Assembly (NCBI RefSeq): GCF_003325755.1
Contig: NZ_QORI02000001.1
Location: 385,947-449,946 of the forward strand
DNA: 64,000 nucleotides
Direction: 5' to 3'
Source of the DNA: Pseudomonas sp. SST3
GTDB taxonomy: Bacteria > Pseudomonadota > Gammaproteobacteria > Pseudomonadales > Pseudomonadaceae
Position 1 is the first letter of the stretch. Each line of letters starts with the position of its first letter. The notes under the pieces are model-generated. The model saw nothing but the letters and a program-made list of their open reading frames with translations, was not told the DNA's origin and did no database searches. A program made the position numbers and the translations under genes. This document shows positions 9,352 to 19,640 of the stretch, one piece after another.

Positions 9352-9588
9352 TTAAACCTTTTCGCCGCGAGCGCGGATTTCAGCCAGAACGGCGTCGATG
9401 CCGCGCTTGTCGATAACGCGCATGCCCTTGGCGGTCAGGCGCAGACGTACGAAGCGGTTTTCGGACTCGACCCAGAAGCGATGATGCTGCAGGTTCGGCA
9501 GAAAACGACGACGGGTTTTGTTGTTCGCGTGGGAAATGTTGTTCCCGGTTACCGGACCCTTACCGGTAACTTGACAGACTCTCGACAT
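9352..9588 (-). CDS. rpmB: 50S ribosomal protein L28
   Basis: A 78-residue L28 with the hallmark N-terminus [20 protein letters not shown] and RRFLPNLQ blocks. It is the promoter-proximal gene of the rpmB-rpmG operon. The length is the standard for gammaproteobacteria. It carries a single Cys rather than zinc-binding pairs. Confidence 0.98.
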   Translation of the reverse strand: MSRVCQVTGKGPVTGNNISHANNKTRRRFLPNLQHHRFWVESENRFVRLRLTAKGMRVIDKRGIDAVLAEIRARGEKV

Positions 9589-10201
9589 GCCTCAGCCCTC
9601 TAAAACCACATGCCCAACCCGGCATGGGTTGGCCGCTTGAATTCAATTGTCTTTTTGGCGCTCAGCGCCACGTTTCGTTGGGGTCTTACCGGCTACGCGG
9701 CAAGCGAAGAAACCGGGCCCCTAGAAAAGAGCGCTGCTTTATATCAGAAAGCCCCCCTAGCAACAAGCATGGCGTGACTTTTCCTTGCCGGCCGCTTTGG
9801 GCGCAAACCCCGGCAAGAGCAGGCCTGGAGCAAGCATTCATGGATTCGCCGTTCGTCGCCTGACACCCCGCGATCAATCAGCTTATATAGCCGAAGCGGC
9901 GCCGTTGCGATGCCATCTTTGAGCGTTGCCGTCCGGCCATCATTGCGGGTTACGAATAACGAGCAGTGACCTTAATAGCCCGCTGATACTTACCTTATCG
10001 GTGCGCCACTCTTCAAAAATCGAATTATAGTTTTACTGTGCGGAATGCAGGATCGTTTTTTTCAGCTACCATGGAATAAATCTTCACAGCAATGCAGGCG
10101 ATGCCAAGCCTAAGGGTGCCCCGTAGCCGCACTGCCTGCCATCAGGGCGATCTGCTATCGTTCGCCCCCGCTGCCCCATTACCAGACAGACCGATATCAC
10201 C
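9589..10201. other. Intergenic region between rpmB and IclR regulator
   Basis: A stretch of 613 bases between divergent genes. The rpmB promoter should lie just right of 9588. The segment 9990-10075 is A/T-rich and plausibly holds the promoter of the IclR gene. Short open frames on both strands show no family resemblance and no good start signals. I find no tRNA, riboswitch or terminator I can support. Confidence 0.45.
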
Positions 10202-10984
10202 ATGAGCGACGCTGAAGACATCGAGAACCCAAAGGACCGCAAATTCGTCGAGGCCTTATCTCGCGGGCTGGATGTACTGCGCGCCTTCACCCATGGCTCG
10301 GTGGTGATGGGCAATCAGGATATCGCACGCATCACCGGGTTACCGAAGCCTACGGTGTCGCGTATGACCTACACCTTGACCAAGCTCGGCTACCTCAGCT
10401 ACTCGCAGCAGCTCGAGAAATATCAGCTCGACTCCGGCGTGCTGGCGCTGGGTTATGCCTACGTTTCCAACCTGCGCGTGCGCCAGCTGGCCAAACCGTA
10501 CATGGACGAGTTCGCTCGTCGCACCAATACCTCCGTCGGCCTGACCTGCCGCGATCGGCTATCGATGATCTACGTGGAGAACTGCCGCCCCGCCGAAGTA
10601 TCGACGCTGCGCATGGATGTGGGTGTGCGTCTGCCACTGGCTACCACCGCCGCTGGCCGTGCCTTTCTGGCCGCCACTCCGGAAAAGGAGCGCGAGCACC
10701 TGATGGCCGCGTTGGAAACCAAATACGGCGACGACTGGCCGACGATGAAACGGTCGCTAGAAGAGTCTTTCGATGAGTTCAGTCAGCACGGCTTTTGCCT
10801 GTCACTTGGTGATTGGGATCGCAACGTGAAGGCCGCCGGCGTGCCGCTTCGCCTGGCCGATGGCAGCATCATGGCGCTAACCTGCGGGGCGCCGTCGTTC
10901 CAGCTCAGTGAAGAAACCCTCCGGGGCTCGCTGGCGCACCAGCTGGAAATGCTCGCCCGGGACATCGAGAGTCTCGGCGTCTAA
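10202..10984 (+). CDS. IclR-family transcriptional regulator
   Basis: A 260-residue regulator with a winged helix-turn-helix at about residues 15-75 (recognition helix GLPKPTVSRMTYTL) and an IclR effector-binding GAF-like domain from about 85 to 255. IclR proteins control catabolic operons for aromatic and organic acids and respond to pathway intermediates. Nearby acyl-CoA dehydrogenase and enoyl-CoA hydratase genes suggest it may regulate a fatty-acid or acyl-CoA pathway, but no direct operator evidence is visible. The next gene converges on it with a 12-base gap. Confidence 0.9.
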   Translation: MSDAEDIENPKDRKFVEALSRGLDVLRAFTHGSVVMGNQDIARITGLPKPTVSRMTYTLTKLGYLSYSQQLEKYQLDSGVLALGYAYVSNLRVRQLAKPYMDEFARRTNTSVGLTCRDRLSMIYVENCRPAEVSTLRMDVGVRLPLATTAAGRAFLAATPEKEREHLMAALETKYGDDWPTMKRSLEESFDEFSQHGFCLSLGDWDRNVKAAGVPLRLADGSIMALTCGAPSFQLSEETLRGSLAHQLEMLARDIESLGV

Positions 10985-10996
10985 TCTAAGCCTTGG

Positions 10997-11578
10997 TTAC
11001 TGGGCTTTGACGCTCGCCCAGGCGATCTCGGCCAGCAGCTCGCGGCAATCGGCCAGCGGTGTACGCGAGCGCCCCGCCAGCCAGTTGCGCGCCATGTCGT
11101 GACAGGGCCCGATCACCACCGCTAAAAAGCAGTCCCCAGGCATGCGGCGAAACGCGCCGCTGTCGCGATGGCGGCGCAGAATCGCAGCGACACGCTCTCC
11201 GTGGGTTCGATTGACCTCCTTCAGCCGCTCGCCCATCTCCCCCGCCTCGACCCGGCCACGGTTATGCAGCACGAAGCGCGCCCAGTCCGGGTTCGCCACC
11301 ACCCAATCGATATAGCTAGTGACGAACAGCTTGACGCAGGCTTCGGCATCCAGCGTCTCGATCAATCCGGCCTCCAGCAACGTGGCGTATTCGCCAATGC
11401 CTTCCAAATAGAGCGCAGCGATGATCCGCTCGCGATTGCCGAAATGGTGGTACAGGCTGCCAATGCTGGCGCCAGAACGGTCACGGATCATCTCGATCGT
11501 GGTGGCTTCAACCCCGTATTCGGTAAAACAGGCAAGCGCGGCCTGAAGAATGTCTTGCTTGCGGCTACTGCGGGCCAT
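10997..11578 (-). CDS. TetR/AcrR-family transcriptional repressor
   Basis: A 193-residue TetR protein. The DNA-binding three-helix domain is at residues 8-52 (recognition region GASIGSLYHHFGNRE), followed by a helical ligand-binding domain. It is divergent from the alpha/beta hydrolase gene across a 92-base gap that contains a dyad-symmetric site, the usual arrangement for TetR autoregulation plus control of the divergent gene. The ligand is unknown; a lipid or ester substrate of the hydrolase is a reasonable guess. Confidence 0.9.
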   Translation of the reverse strand: MARSSRKQDILQAALACFTEYGVEATTIEMIRDRSGASIGSLYHHFGNRERIIAALYLEGIGEYATLLEAGLIETLDAEACVKLFVTSYIDWVVANPDWARFVLHNRGRVEAGEMGERLKEVNRTHGERVAAILRRHRDSGAFRRMPGDCFLAVVIGPCHDMARNWLAGRSRTPLADCRELLAEIAWASVKAQ

Positions 11579-11590
11579 CCGGCCTCCGAA

Positions 11591-11618
11591 TAGAATACTT
11601 TTCTAGAATTAAATTCTA
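11591..11618. promoter_or_regulatory. Candidate TetR operator
   Basis: A 28-base dyad: TAGAAT at 11591-11596, TCTAGA exactly at the centre (11602-11607) and ATTCTA at 11613-11618. It begins 13 bases from the TetR start codon and lies between the two divergent genes, so a bound repressor could block both promoters. Symmetry is seen; binding is inferred. Confidence 0.55.
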
Positions 11619-11670
11619 CTGCTCGTATACTGCACCGATCCAGGCAATATAAAAAGACCGGAGAACAGGC

Positions 11671-12579
11671 ATGGCGACGATACAGGCTGAAGCACTCTCG
11701 ATCGACAACGGTAACGGCCATCAGCTCGCTAGCTGCTGGTACAAGCCCGCTGGCACACCACGCGGCGCCGTGCTGATCGCCCCGGCTATGGCTGTGAAAC
11801 AAGATTTTTACGGCCATTTCGCCAGTTGGCTCGCCGAGCGCGGATTTCTGGTGGTGACCTTCGACTATCTCGGCATGGGCCAGTCACGTCATATTCCTTT
11901 ACGCCAGCTCGATGTAGATATCCTCGACTGGGCCCGCCACGATTGCAGTGCCGTGCTGGCAAAGGTCGCGGAAGCGGCCGGAGAGCTACCGTTGTATTGG
12001 ATTGGGCACAGCGTCGGCGCGCAGATCTTGCCGCTAGTCAAAGGTCACGAGCGGCTCACCCGCATCGTCACCATCGCCGCGGGCAGCGGCTACTGGCGCG
12101 AAAACAGTCCACAGATCAGACGCCAGGCATGGTTGCTCTGGCATGGGCTGGCCCCGCTGCTAACGTCTCTGTTCGGCTACTTTCCCGGCGGACGCATCGG
12201 CGCGGTCGGCGATCTGCCGGCCGGGGTCATCCGCCAATGGCGTCGCTGGTGCCTGCATCCCGAGTATCTGGTCGGCGTCGAAGGCGAGTCGATGCAACGC
12301 GCCTTCGCATCCGTGCAGACGCCGATGACCTCGCTCTCCTTCACTGATGACGAAATGATGTCGGCGCGCAATACGGAATCGCTGCATGGCTTCTATACCC
12401 GCGCGCCGAAGAGCATGCACCGCATCGCCCCAGGTGAAGTCGGCGCGGATCGCATCGGTCACTTCGGCTTCTTCCGCCGAGCCTTCGCGCCAACGCTCTG
12501 GTCGAATTATCTGCTGCCGAAGCTGGAGCAATGCCAGCAAGACCAGCCTGATGCACTGACCACAGCGAGGTTGGCATAG
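11671..12579 (+). CDS. Alpha/beta-hydrolase family protein
   Basis: A 302-residue serine hydrolase. The nucleophile elbow is GHSVG with Ser114, and an early FDYLGMGQS block and an APAMAVKQDFY oxyanion-region block are visible. The catalytic His is probably in the RIGHFGFF segment near residue 268. No signal peptide, so it is cytoplasmic. It resembles the poorly characterised group annotated as alpha/beta hydrolase or serine aminopeptidase S33-like. It is divergently transcribed from the TetR gene, which probably represses it. An ester, lactone or lipid substrate is likely; which one is not determinable. Confidence 0.85.
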   Translation: MATIQAEALSIDNGNGHQLASCWYKPAGTPRGAVLIAPAMAVKQDFYGHFASWLAERGFLVVTFDYLGMGQSRHIPLRQLDVDILDWARHDCSAVLAKVAEAAGELPLYWIGHSVGAQILPLVKGHERLTRIVTIAAGSGYWRENSPQIRRQAWLLWHGLAPLLTSLFGYFPGGRIGAVGDLPAGVIRQWRRWCLHPEYLVGVEGESMQRAFASVQTPMTSLSFTDDEMMSARNTESLHGFYTRAPKSMHRIAPGEVGADRIGHFGFFRRAFAPTLWSNYLLPKLEQCQQDQPDALTTARLA

Positions 12580-12620
12580 GGGTACAAGCTGGCCGGCGGG
12601 AGCTTTCTTTCTTCGCCGCA

Positions 12621-12639
12621 GGGTGGGCTTCAGCCCACC
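12621..12639. repeat. Palindromic intergenic repeat GGGTGGGCTTCAGCCCACC
   Basis: The hairpin-forming sequence GGTGGGCTTCAGCCCACC recurs at 29797-29817 with the same GGGTGGGCTTCAGCCCACC core. Both copies are intergenic, as expected of a REP-like element family. Confidence 0.6.
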
Positions 12640-12697
12640 GCCAATGCTGAAGCGAACGCCGCCCGGCCCGCCCGACAAAAGCATACCTAGAAAGCAA

Positions 12698-12718
12698 AAC
12701 CGGGCCATAGGCCCGGTT
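12698..12718 (-). terminator. Terminator of the acyl-CoA dehydrogenase operon
   Basis: A perfect nine-base stem (AACCGGGCC / GGCCCGGTT) with a three-base loop sits 20 bases past the last stop of the minus-strand operon. On that strand it is followed by TTTTGCTTT. It may serve the convergent hydrolase gene as well. Confidence 0.75.
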
Positions 12719-12738
12719 GCTGTGCTGCGATCAAACGA

Positions 12739-13881
12739 TCACGCCACCTGCATCAAGTTCGCATAGGCCTTCAGATGATGATCATCATCACCGAACTGGT
12801 GGGCGATCATCACCAGGCGCTTGGCGTGGTGGGCGAGGTTGTATTCCCAGGTCATGCCGATGCCGCCATGCAGCTGGATGGCTTCCTCTGCCACCTTGCG
12901 GGCGGCGCGGGCGCAGATGTACTTGGCGGCGGCGATGATGCGGCTGCGCTCGTCGTTGTCTTCGCCGTCGGCAAAGGTCGCCGCGAGGATCGCCATGCTG
13001 GTGGCCTGCTCCAGCTCGGTCTGCATGTCCACCATGCGGTGCTGCAGCACTTGGAACTTGCCGATCGGCACGCCGAACTGCTTGCGCGTCTTCAGGTAGT
13101 CGAGGGTCAGCTTGCAGGCTTCGTCCATGCTGCCCAAGGCGTCGGCACACTGAGCAGCGATGGCGCGGCCCTGCTGGTAACGCAGCGCCGGGAGCGTATT
13201 GCCGATTTCGCCGAGCGCCGCATCTGCGCCTAGCTGCACGTTGTCTAGGAACAGCTCGCAGCCCTTGCGCCCGTCGATGGTCGGGTAGACGCGGCGGCTC
13301 ACGCCTTGGGCGTTCGGATCGACGAGGAACAGGCTGATACCGGTTTCGTCGCGGCTATCGCCTGCGGTACGCGCGGAGACGATGATCTGCCCGGCGCTGT
13401 GCCCGCCGATCACCACGGCCTTGCGTCCGGACAGGCGATAACCGCCGTCCACCGCTTCAGCCTTGGTCTGTACATCGTTGAGGTTGTAATGACTCTGCGC
13501 CTCGTCGAGCGCCACCGCCAATTGCAGCGAGCCGGCCGCCACCTGCGGCAGCAGATCCTCTTTCTGCGCGTCGCTGCCCAGCTGGTTGAACAATCCGCCG
13601 CCAAATATAACCGATTGCAGATAGGGCTCCAGCGTCAGGCCACGGCCCAGCTCGGTCATCACCAACATGGTTTCCACACCGCCGCCGCCAAAGCCGCCGA
13701 TCTCCTCGGCAAACGGCACGGCGGTCAGGCCCAGCTCTCCCAGCTGGCCCCAGAACTCGGCGGAGAAGCCCAGTTCCGACTCGCTGAATTTCTCGCGCTG
13801 CTCGAACGGGTAGGCGTCGCGCACCAGACGCGCCGCGGTATCTTGCAGCATTTGCTGCTCTTCAGTCAGTTTGAAGTCCAT
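12739..13881 (-). CDS. Acyl-CoA dehydrogenase family protein (second subunit)
   Basis: A 380-residue flavin-dependent acyl-CoA dehydrogenase fold: helical N-domain (MDFKLTEEQQMLQDT start), beta middle domain and helical C-domain (KTRKQFGVPIGKFQVLQH, ELHGGIGMT-like IQLHGGIGMTWEYNLAHH). It would oxidise acyl-CoA to 2-enoyl-CoA, passing electrons to ETF. The usual catalytic Glu region near the C-terminus is replaced by GGIGMTWE, so it may be a subunit partner of the adjacent dehydrogenase, as in heteromeric ACAD pairs of steroid and aromatic degradation. It is 12 bases downstream of that gene, same operon. Confidence 0.85.
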   Translation of the reverse strand: MDFKLTEEQQMLQDTAARLVRDAYPFEQREKFSESELGFSAEFWGQLGELGLTAVPFAEEIGGFGGGGVETMLVMTELGRGLTLEPYLQSVIFGGGLFNQLGSDAQKEDLLPQVAAGSLQLAVALDEAQSHYNLNDVQTKAEAVDGGYRLSGRKAVVIGGHSAGQIIVSARTAGDSRDETGISLFLVDPNAQGVSRRVYPTIDGRKGCELFLDNVQLGADAALGEIGNTLPALRYQQGRAIAAQCADALGSMDEACKLTLDYLKTRKQFGVPIGKFQVLQHRMVDMQTELEQATSMAILAATFADGEDNDERSRIIAAAKYICARAARKVAEEAIQLHGGIGMTWEYNLAHHAKRLVMIAHQFGDDDHHLKAYANLMQVA

Positions 13882-13893
13882 TGCGGTGCCCCC

Positions 13894-15090
13894 TTACAGC
13901 TCGAGAATCATCTTCGAGACGATGTTCTTCTGGATTTCGTTGGAGCCGCCGAAAATCGACAGCTTGCGCATGTTGAAGTAGTCGCCAGCCAGCGACGCGC
14001 TGTAGTCGGCGTGCAGCAGCTCGCCTTCATAGTCCAGCTGCAGTTCTTCATCGAGGAACGGCAACGCATAAGGGCCGATGACCTTGCGCAGCAGGCTGGT
14101 GATGGCCTGGCGGATCTCGGTGCCCTTGACCTTGAGGATCGAGGACTCCGCTCCCGGCACGCCGCCCTCCTTCGCCGCGGCAAGAGTGCGCAGCGTGCTC
14201 ATTTCAATGGCCATCAGCTGCATCTCGACTTCCGCAACCTGGGCGCGGAACAGCGGGTCTTCCAGCATCGACTTGCCGTCGCAAACTTCCTTCATGGCGA
14301 TGCGCTTCAGATGCGCCAGCGCCGCCTTCGAGGCGCCGATACCGGCGAGGCCGGTGCGCTCGTGGGTCAGCAGGTACTTGGCGCAGGTCCAGCCCTGGTT
14401 TTCCTCGCCGACGAGGTTTTCCACCGGCACCCGGACGTTGTCGAAGAAAACTTCGTTGACCTCGTGGTCGCCGTCGAGGGTGATGATCGGCCGCACGCTG
14501 ATGCCCGGCGTGCTCATGTCGATCAACAGGAAGCTGATGCCGCGCTGCTGCTGGGCTTCAGGATCGGTGCGCACCAGGCAGAAGATCATGTTGGCGTGCT
14601 GCCCGAGGGTGGTCCAGGTCTTCTGGCCGTTGACCACGTAGTGATCACCGTCGCGCACGGCGCGGGTCTTCAGACTCGCCAGGTCGGAACCGGCGCCCGG
14701 CTCGGAATAGCCCTGGCACCACCAATCTTCGCCGGAAAGAATGCGCGGCAGGTAATAGTCCTTCTGCTGCTGGGTGCCGAACTTGATGATCACCGGCGCA
14801 ACCATGTTGACGCCGAAGGGCACGCTACGCGGCGCACCAAAGGCAGCGCATTCTTCGTCGAAGATATGCTTTTCCACCGGGCCCCAAGTGGTGCCGCCCA
14901 GCTCCACCGGCCAGCCCGGTGCGTACCAGCCACGCTTGACCAGAATCTGCTGCCAGCGCTCATGGTCCTGTTTGGACATGTGCTTGCCGAGCTTGACCTT
15001 GGCGGCGATGTCCGCGGGCAGCTCGTTTGTCAGGAAGGCGCGCACTTCATCGCGGAAGGCGAGCTCTTCGGCCGTGTAGTTGACGTTCAT
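13894..15090 (-). CDS. Acyl-CoA dehydrogenase
   Basis: A 398-residue acyl-CoA dehydrogenase with the FAD/substrate signatures QGYSEPGAGSDLAS and WTTLGQHA in the middle domain and KHSIFGGSNEIQ-like LSIFGGSNEIQKNI at the C-terminus. The start at 15090 (MNVNYTAEEL) is chosen over the longer open frame because GAGGA lies upstream and the family begins there. It forms a pair with the downstream acyl-CoA dehydrogenase and follows the bifunctional hydratase/dehydrogenase gene by 43 bases. Together they cover the first three steps of a beta-oxidation-type cycle; no thiolase is in the cluster. Confidence 0.9.
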   Translation of the reverse strand: MNVNYTAEELAFRDEVRAFLTNELPADIAAKVKLGKHMSKQDHERWQQILVKRGWYAPGWPVELGGTTWGPVEKHIFDEECAAFGAPRSVPFGVNMVAPVIIKFGTQQQKDYYLPRILSGEDWWCQGYSEPGAGSDLASLKTRAVRDGDHYVVNGQKTWTTLGQHANMIFCLVRTDPEAQQQRGISFLLIDMSTPGISVRPIITLDGDHEVNEVFFDNVRVPVENLVGEENQGWTCAKYLLTHERTGLAGIGASKAALAHLKRIAMKEVCDGKSMLEDPLFRAQVAEVEMQLMAIEMSTLRTLAAAKEGGVPGAESSILKVKGTEIRQAITSLLRKVIGPYALPFLDEELQLDYEGELLHADYSASLAGDYFNMRKLSIFGGSNEIQKNIVSKMILEL

Positions 15091-15133
15091 GGGAAGGTCC
15101 TCATGGTGCGTTCGGATTGCAGGCGGGTCGCGC

Positions 15134-17239
<2,106 letters not shown>

Positions 17240-17540
17240 GGCAGGCCTCCGCTTGTGAAAATGATGATTGGATTTGTTATTTCACGGAATCAAGTTTCGC
17301 ACAGCAGAATAGTCGACTCATTTCTGCATGTCGAGAGACTGGCAACAATCCTCTCGACTGGCAAGCGCCACCACCTCACCCAAATACACCGGGCGTCGCT
17401 TTTCGGCTGTTTTCGCGCCAGATCGGTGCGCCAGCCGGTATCGCCACGCCAAGGCGACCCGTAGACGACACCACAGCGGCTTTATAGGCTCAACGACCAG
17501 AGGGTTCATTGGCGAACGGGATAGCGAGCCATAAACAAAA

Positions 17541-17572
17541 AGGAGCCAGCCCCAAGACAGGCACTGGCTCCT
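17541..17572 (-). terminator. Terminator downstream of gabD
   Basis: The stem AGGAGCCAG / CTGGCTCCT has a 14-base loop and is followed on the minus strand by TTTTTGTTT; it sits 17 bases past the gabD stop. The rest of the 349-base gap 17240-17588 should hold the promoter of the hydratase/dehydrogenase operon near 17250-17330. I see nothing else in it. Confidence 0.8.
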
Positions 17573-17588
17573 CGTGATGCCGCGTGGC

Positions 17589-19037
17589 TTACAGCCCCAG
17601 GCAGAGGTACTTGATCTCCAGGTAATCCTCGATGCCGTACTTCGACCCTTCACGCCCCAGGCCGGAGGACTTCACCCCGCCGAACGGCGCCACCTCGGTG
17701 GAAATCATGCCGGTGTTGACGCCGACCATTCCCGACTCGATCGCCTCGGCTACTCGGAAGACCCGGCCCAGGTCACGCGCATAGAAGTACGCCGCCAGCC
17801 CGAACTCGGTGTCGTTGGCCAGCGCGATGCCTTCGGCCTCGTCCTTGAAGCAGAACAGTGGCGCCAGCGGGCCGAAGGTCTCTTCCTTGGCCACCTTGGC
17901 GTCATGCGGCACATTGACCATCAGCGTCGGCTCGAAATAGCTACCGCCGAGGCTGTGCGCCTTGCCTCCGGTAACCACCTGGGCGCCGCTGGCGACGGCA
18001 TCCTCGATGTGTTCCTTGACCTTGGCGGCCGCCCGTTCATCGATCAACGGACCGATGTCGACGCCTTCATCGAGGCCATTGCCGACCTTCAGCTTCGCCA
18101 CTGCCGCCTGGAATTTCTCGGCGAAAGCGTCGTACACACCCTCCTGAACATAGATACGGTTGACGCAAACACAGGTCTGCCCGGCATTGCGGTACTTGGA
18201 CTGCATGGCACCCTTGACCGCCTCGTCCAGGTCGGCGTCATCGAAGACCAGGAACGGCGCGTTGCCGCCCAGCTCCAGCGACACCTTCTTGATCCCTGGC
18301 GCGCACTGAGCCATGAGCTTGGCGCCCACTTCGGTGGAGCCGGTGAAGCTGATCTTGCGCACGGTCGGGTTGGCGGTCAGCTCGTTGCCGATGTCGCCGG
18401 CCGAGCCGGTGATGACACTGAACACGCCCTTGGGAATGCCGGCACGCTCGGCCAGTTCGGCCAACGCCAAGGCAGAGAATGGAGTCTGGCTGGCCGGCTT
18501 GACCACCATGGTGCAACCCGCCGCGAGTGCCGGCGCGGCCTTACGGGTGATCATCGCCGCCGGAAAGTTCCACGGCGTGATGGCCGCCGTGACACCGATC
18601 GGCTGTTTGATGACGATGATCCGCTTGTCTTTCTGGTGCCCCGGAATCGTGTCGCCATAGACGCGCTTGGCTTCCTCGGCGAACCACTCGATGAACGACG
18701 CGGCATAGGCAATCTCACCCTTGGATTCAGCCAGCGGCTTGCCCTGCTCCAGCGTCATCAGCCGACCCAAGTCGTCCTGGTTCTCCATCATCAGCTCGAA
18801 CCAGCGGCGCAGCTTCTGCGAACGCTCCTTGGCCGTCAGGTCACGCCAGGCCGGCAGCGCGCGCTCGGCCGCCTCGATGGCACGTCGGGTCTCAGCGCCA
18901 CCCATCTTCGGCACGGTGCCGAGAATCTCGTTGCTGGCCGGGTTGTTGACCTTGATGGTCTGGCCGCTGTCCGCGTCCTGCCAGGCTCCGTCGATATAAG
19001 CCTGCTGGCGGAACAGCCAAGTGTCTTTGAGTTGCAT
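17589..19037 (-). CDS. gabD: NAD(P)-dependent succinate-semialdehyde dehydrogenase
   Basis: A 482-residue aldehyde dehydrogenase, exactly the length of GabD, with catalytic Cys289 (GQTCVCVN), general-base Glu in LELGGNAP and the PWNFPAAMI and GRMGRE-like SSGLGREGS motifs. GabD oxidises succinate semialdehyde to succinate in 4-aminobutyrate and related catabolism. The start at 19037 has AAGGAG seven bases upstream; the longer open frame upstream lacks family resemblance. There is no adjacent gabT aminotransferase, so it is a stand-alone copy. A glutarate-semialdehyde dehydrogenase role (DavD) is a close alternative. Confidence 0.87.
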   Translation of the reverse strand: MQLKDTWLFRQQAYIDGAWQDADSGQTIKVNNPASNEILGTVPKMGGAETRRAIEAAERALPAWRDLTAKERSQKLRRWFELMMENQDDLGRLMTLEQGKPLAESKGEIAYAASFIEWFAEEAKRVYGDTIPGHQKDKRIIVIKQPIGVTAAITPWNFPAAMITRKAAPALAAGCTMVVKPASQTPFSALALAELAERAGIPKGVFSVITGSAGDIGNELTANPTVRKISFTGSTEVGAKLMAQCAPGIKKVSLELGGNAPFLVFDDADLDEAVKGAMQSKYRNAGQTCVCVNRIYVQEGVYDAFAEKFQAAVAKLKVGNGLDEGVDIGPLIDERAAAKVKEHIEDAVASGAQVVTGGKAHSLGGSYFEPTLMVNVPHDAKVAKEETFGPLAPLFCFKDEAEGIALANDTEFGLAAYFYARDLGRVFRVAEAIESGMVGVNTGMISTEVAPFGGVKSSGLGREGSKYGIEDYLEIKYLCLGL

Positions 19038-19369
19038 GGCAGTCTCCTTCGAGCCGGCGCGCGGCGCCGGGAAATGGACAAGGCCGTCTGGCCGGTAGAT
19101 AGCGGACGAGCCGCACTGTGCATCCCTCGACATCCGTAGAACAGGAAGCGACCACCGGGTTCCAGGCGTGGAGCGATGCGTTTGAAATCTCAAACACATG
19201 CTAGGGCCGGCTACCGATTCCAGGCAACACCATGTTCAAAAAAACTAACGCTTCATAGGCTTGCCTGATAAGCGTAGGCCGCGGCGGCGCTCGAATGCGC
19301 TTTGCGCACCCCAGCCGCCGAAGCGCCATGGACGATCGCCGGCGAGATGCGTATGATTGCGCCCGCGCC

Positions 19370-19446
19370 GCACCAGTAGCTCAGCTGGATAGAGTACTGC
19401 CCTCCGAAGGCAGGGGTCGTGGGTTCGAATCCCGCCTGGTGCGCCA
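19370..19446 (+). tRNA. tRNA-Arg(CCG)
   Basis: A 77-base cloverleaf with 7-bp acceptor stem GCACCAG / CTGGTGC, discriminator G and encoded CCA. The D-loop region is AGCTCAGCTGGAT, the anticodon stem-loop CTGCC-CTCCGAA-GGCAG gives anticodon CCG (reads CGG), and the T-arm is GGTTCGAATCC. The preceding 332 bases (19038-19369) hold the gabD and tRNA promoters and nothing else I can support. A horizontally acquired restriction-modification island starts about 170 bases after its 3' end, so it is a plausible integration site. Confidence 0.97.
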
Positions 19447-19517
19447 TATAAATCAGCACGTTACGCCTAATTATCTGTTTTCAACCAGGACGGTGACAGC
19501 AGGGCGACAACACTTGC

Positions 19518-19562
19518 TAAGCAAAGCCCCCCCTTGAGTAATTAAGGGGGGCCTTTTGCTTA
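19518..19562. terminator. Strong hairpin terminator after tRNA-Arg
   Basis: A long stem, TAAGCAAAG-CCCCCCTT paired with AAGGGGGG-CCTTTTGCTTA around a GAGTAATT loop. It lies about 70 bases past the tRNA and ends with a T-rich arm, matching a tRNA transcript terminator. It also insulates the island methyltransferase genes from read-through. Confidence 0.75.
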
Positions 19563-19592
19563 GAGTAGCCTCGGGAACGCGCACAATTGAGA

Positions 19593-19639
19593 ACAGGGAA
19601 CCTGTCCGTCAGCTAAAAGATGTGTTATATAAGACATCT
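19593..19639 (+). promoter_or_regulatory. Two palindromes at the methyltransferase start (candidate autoregulatory operators)
   Basis: Two dyads lie directly before the first methyltransferase. ACAGG-GAA-CCTGT (19593-19605) is perfect. A 22-base palindrome with arms AGATGT and ACATCT around GTTATATAAG (19618-19639) is symmetric at 20 of 22 positions. The second ends one base before ATG 19641, contains a -10-like TTATAT and leaves no room for a normal ribosome binding site. The encoded protein has an N-terminal helix-turn-helix, so self-repression at this site is an obvious hypothesis. Confidence 0.5.
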
Positions 19640-19640
19640 T

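Noticed and set aside
17574..19139. A 521-codon plus-strand frame opposite gabD
   Set aside because: It is a shadow of gabD; all family motifs lie on the minus strand.
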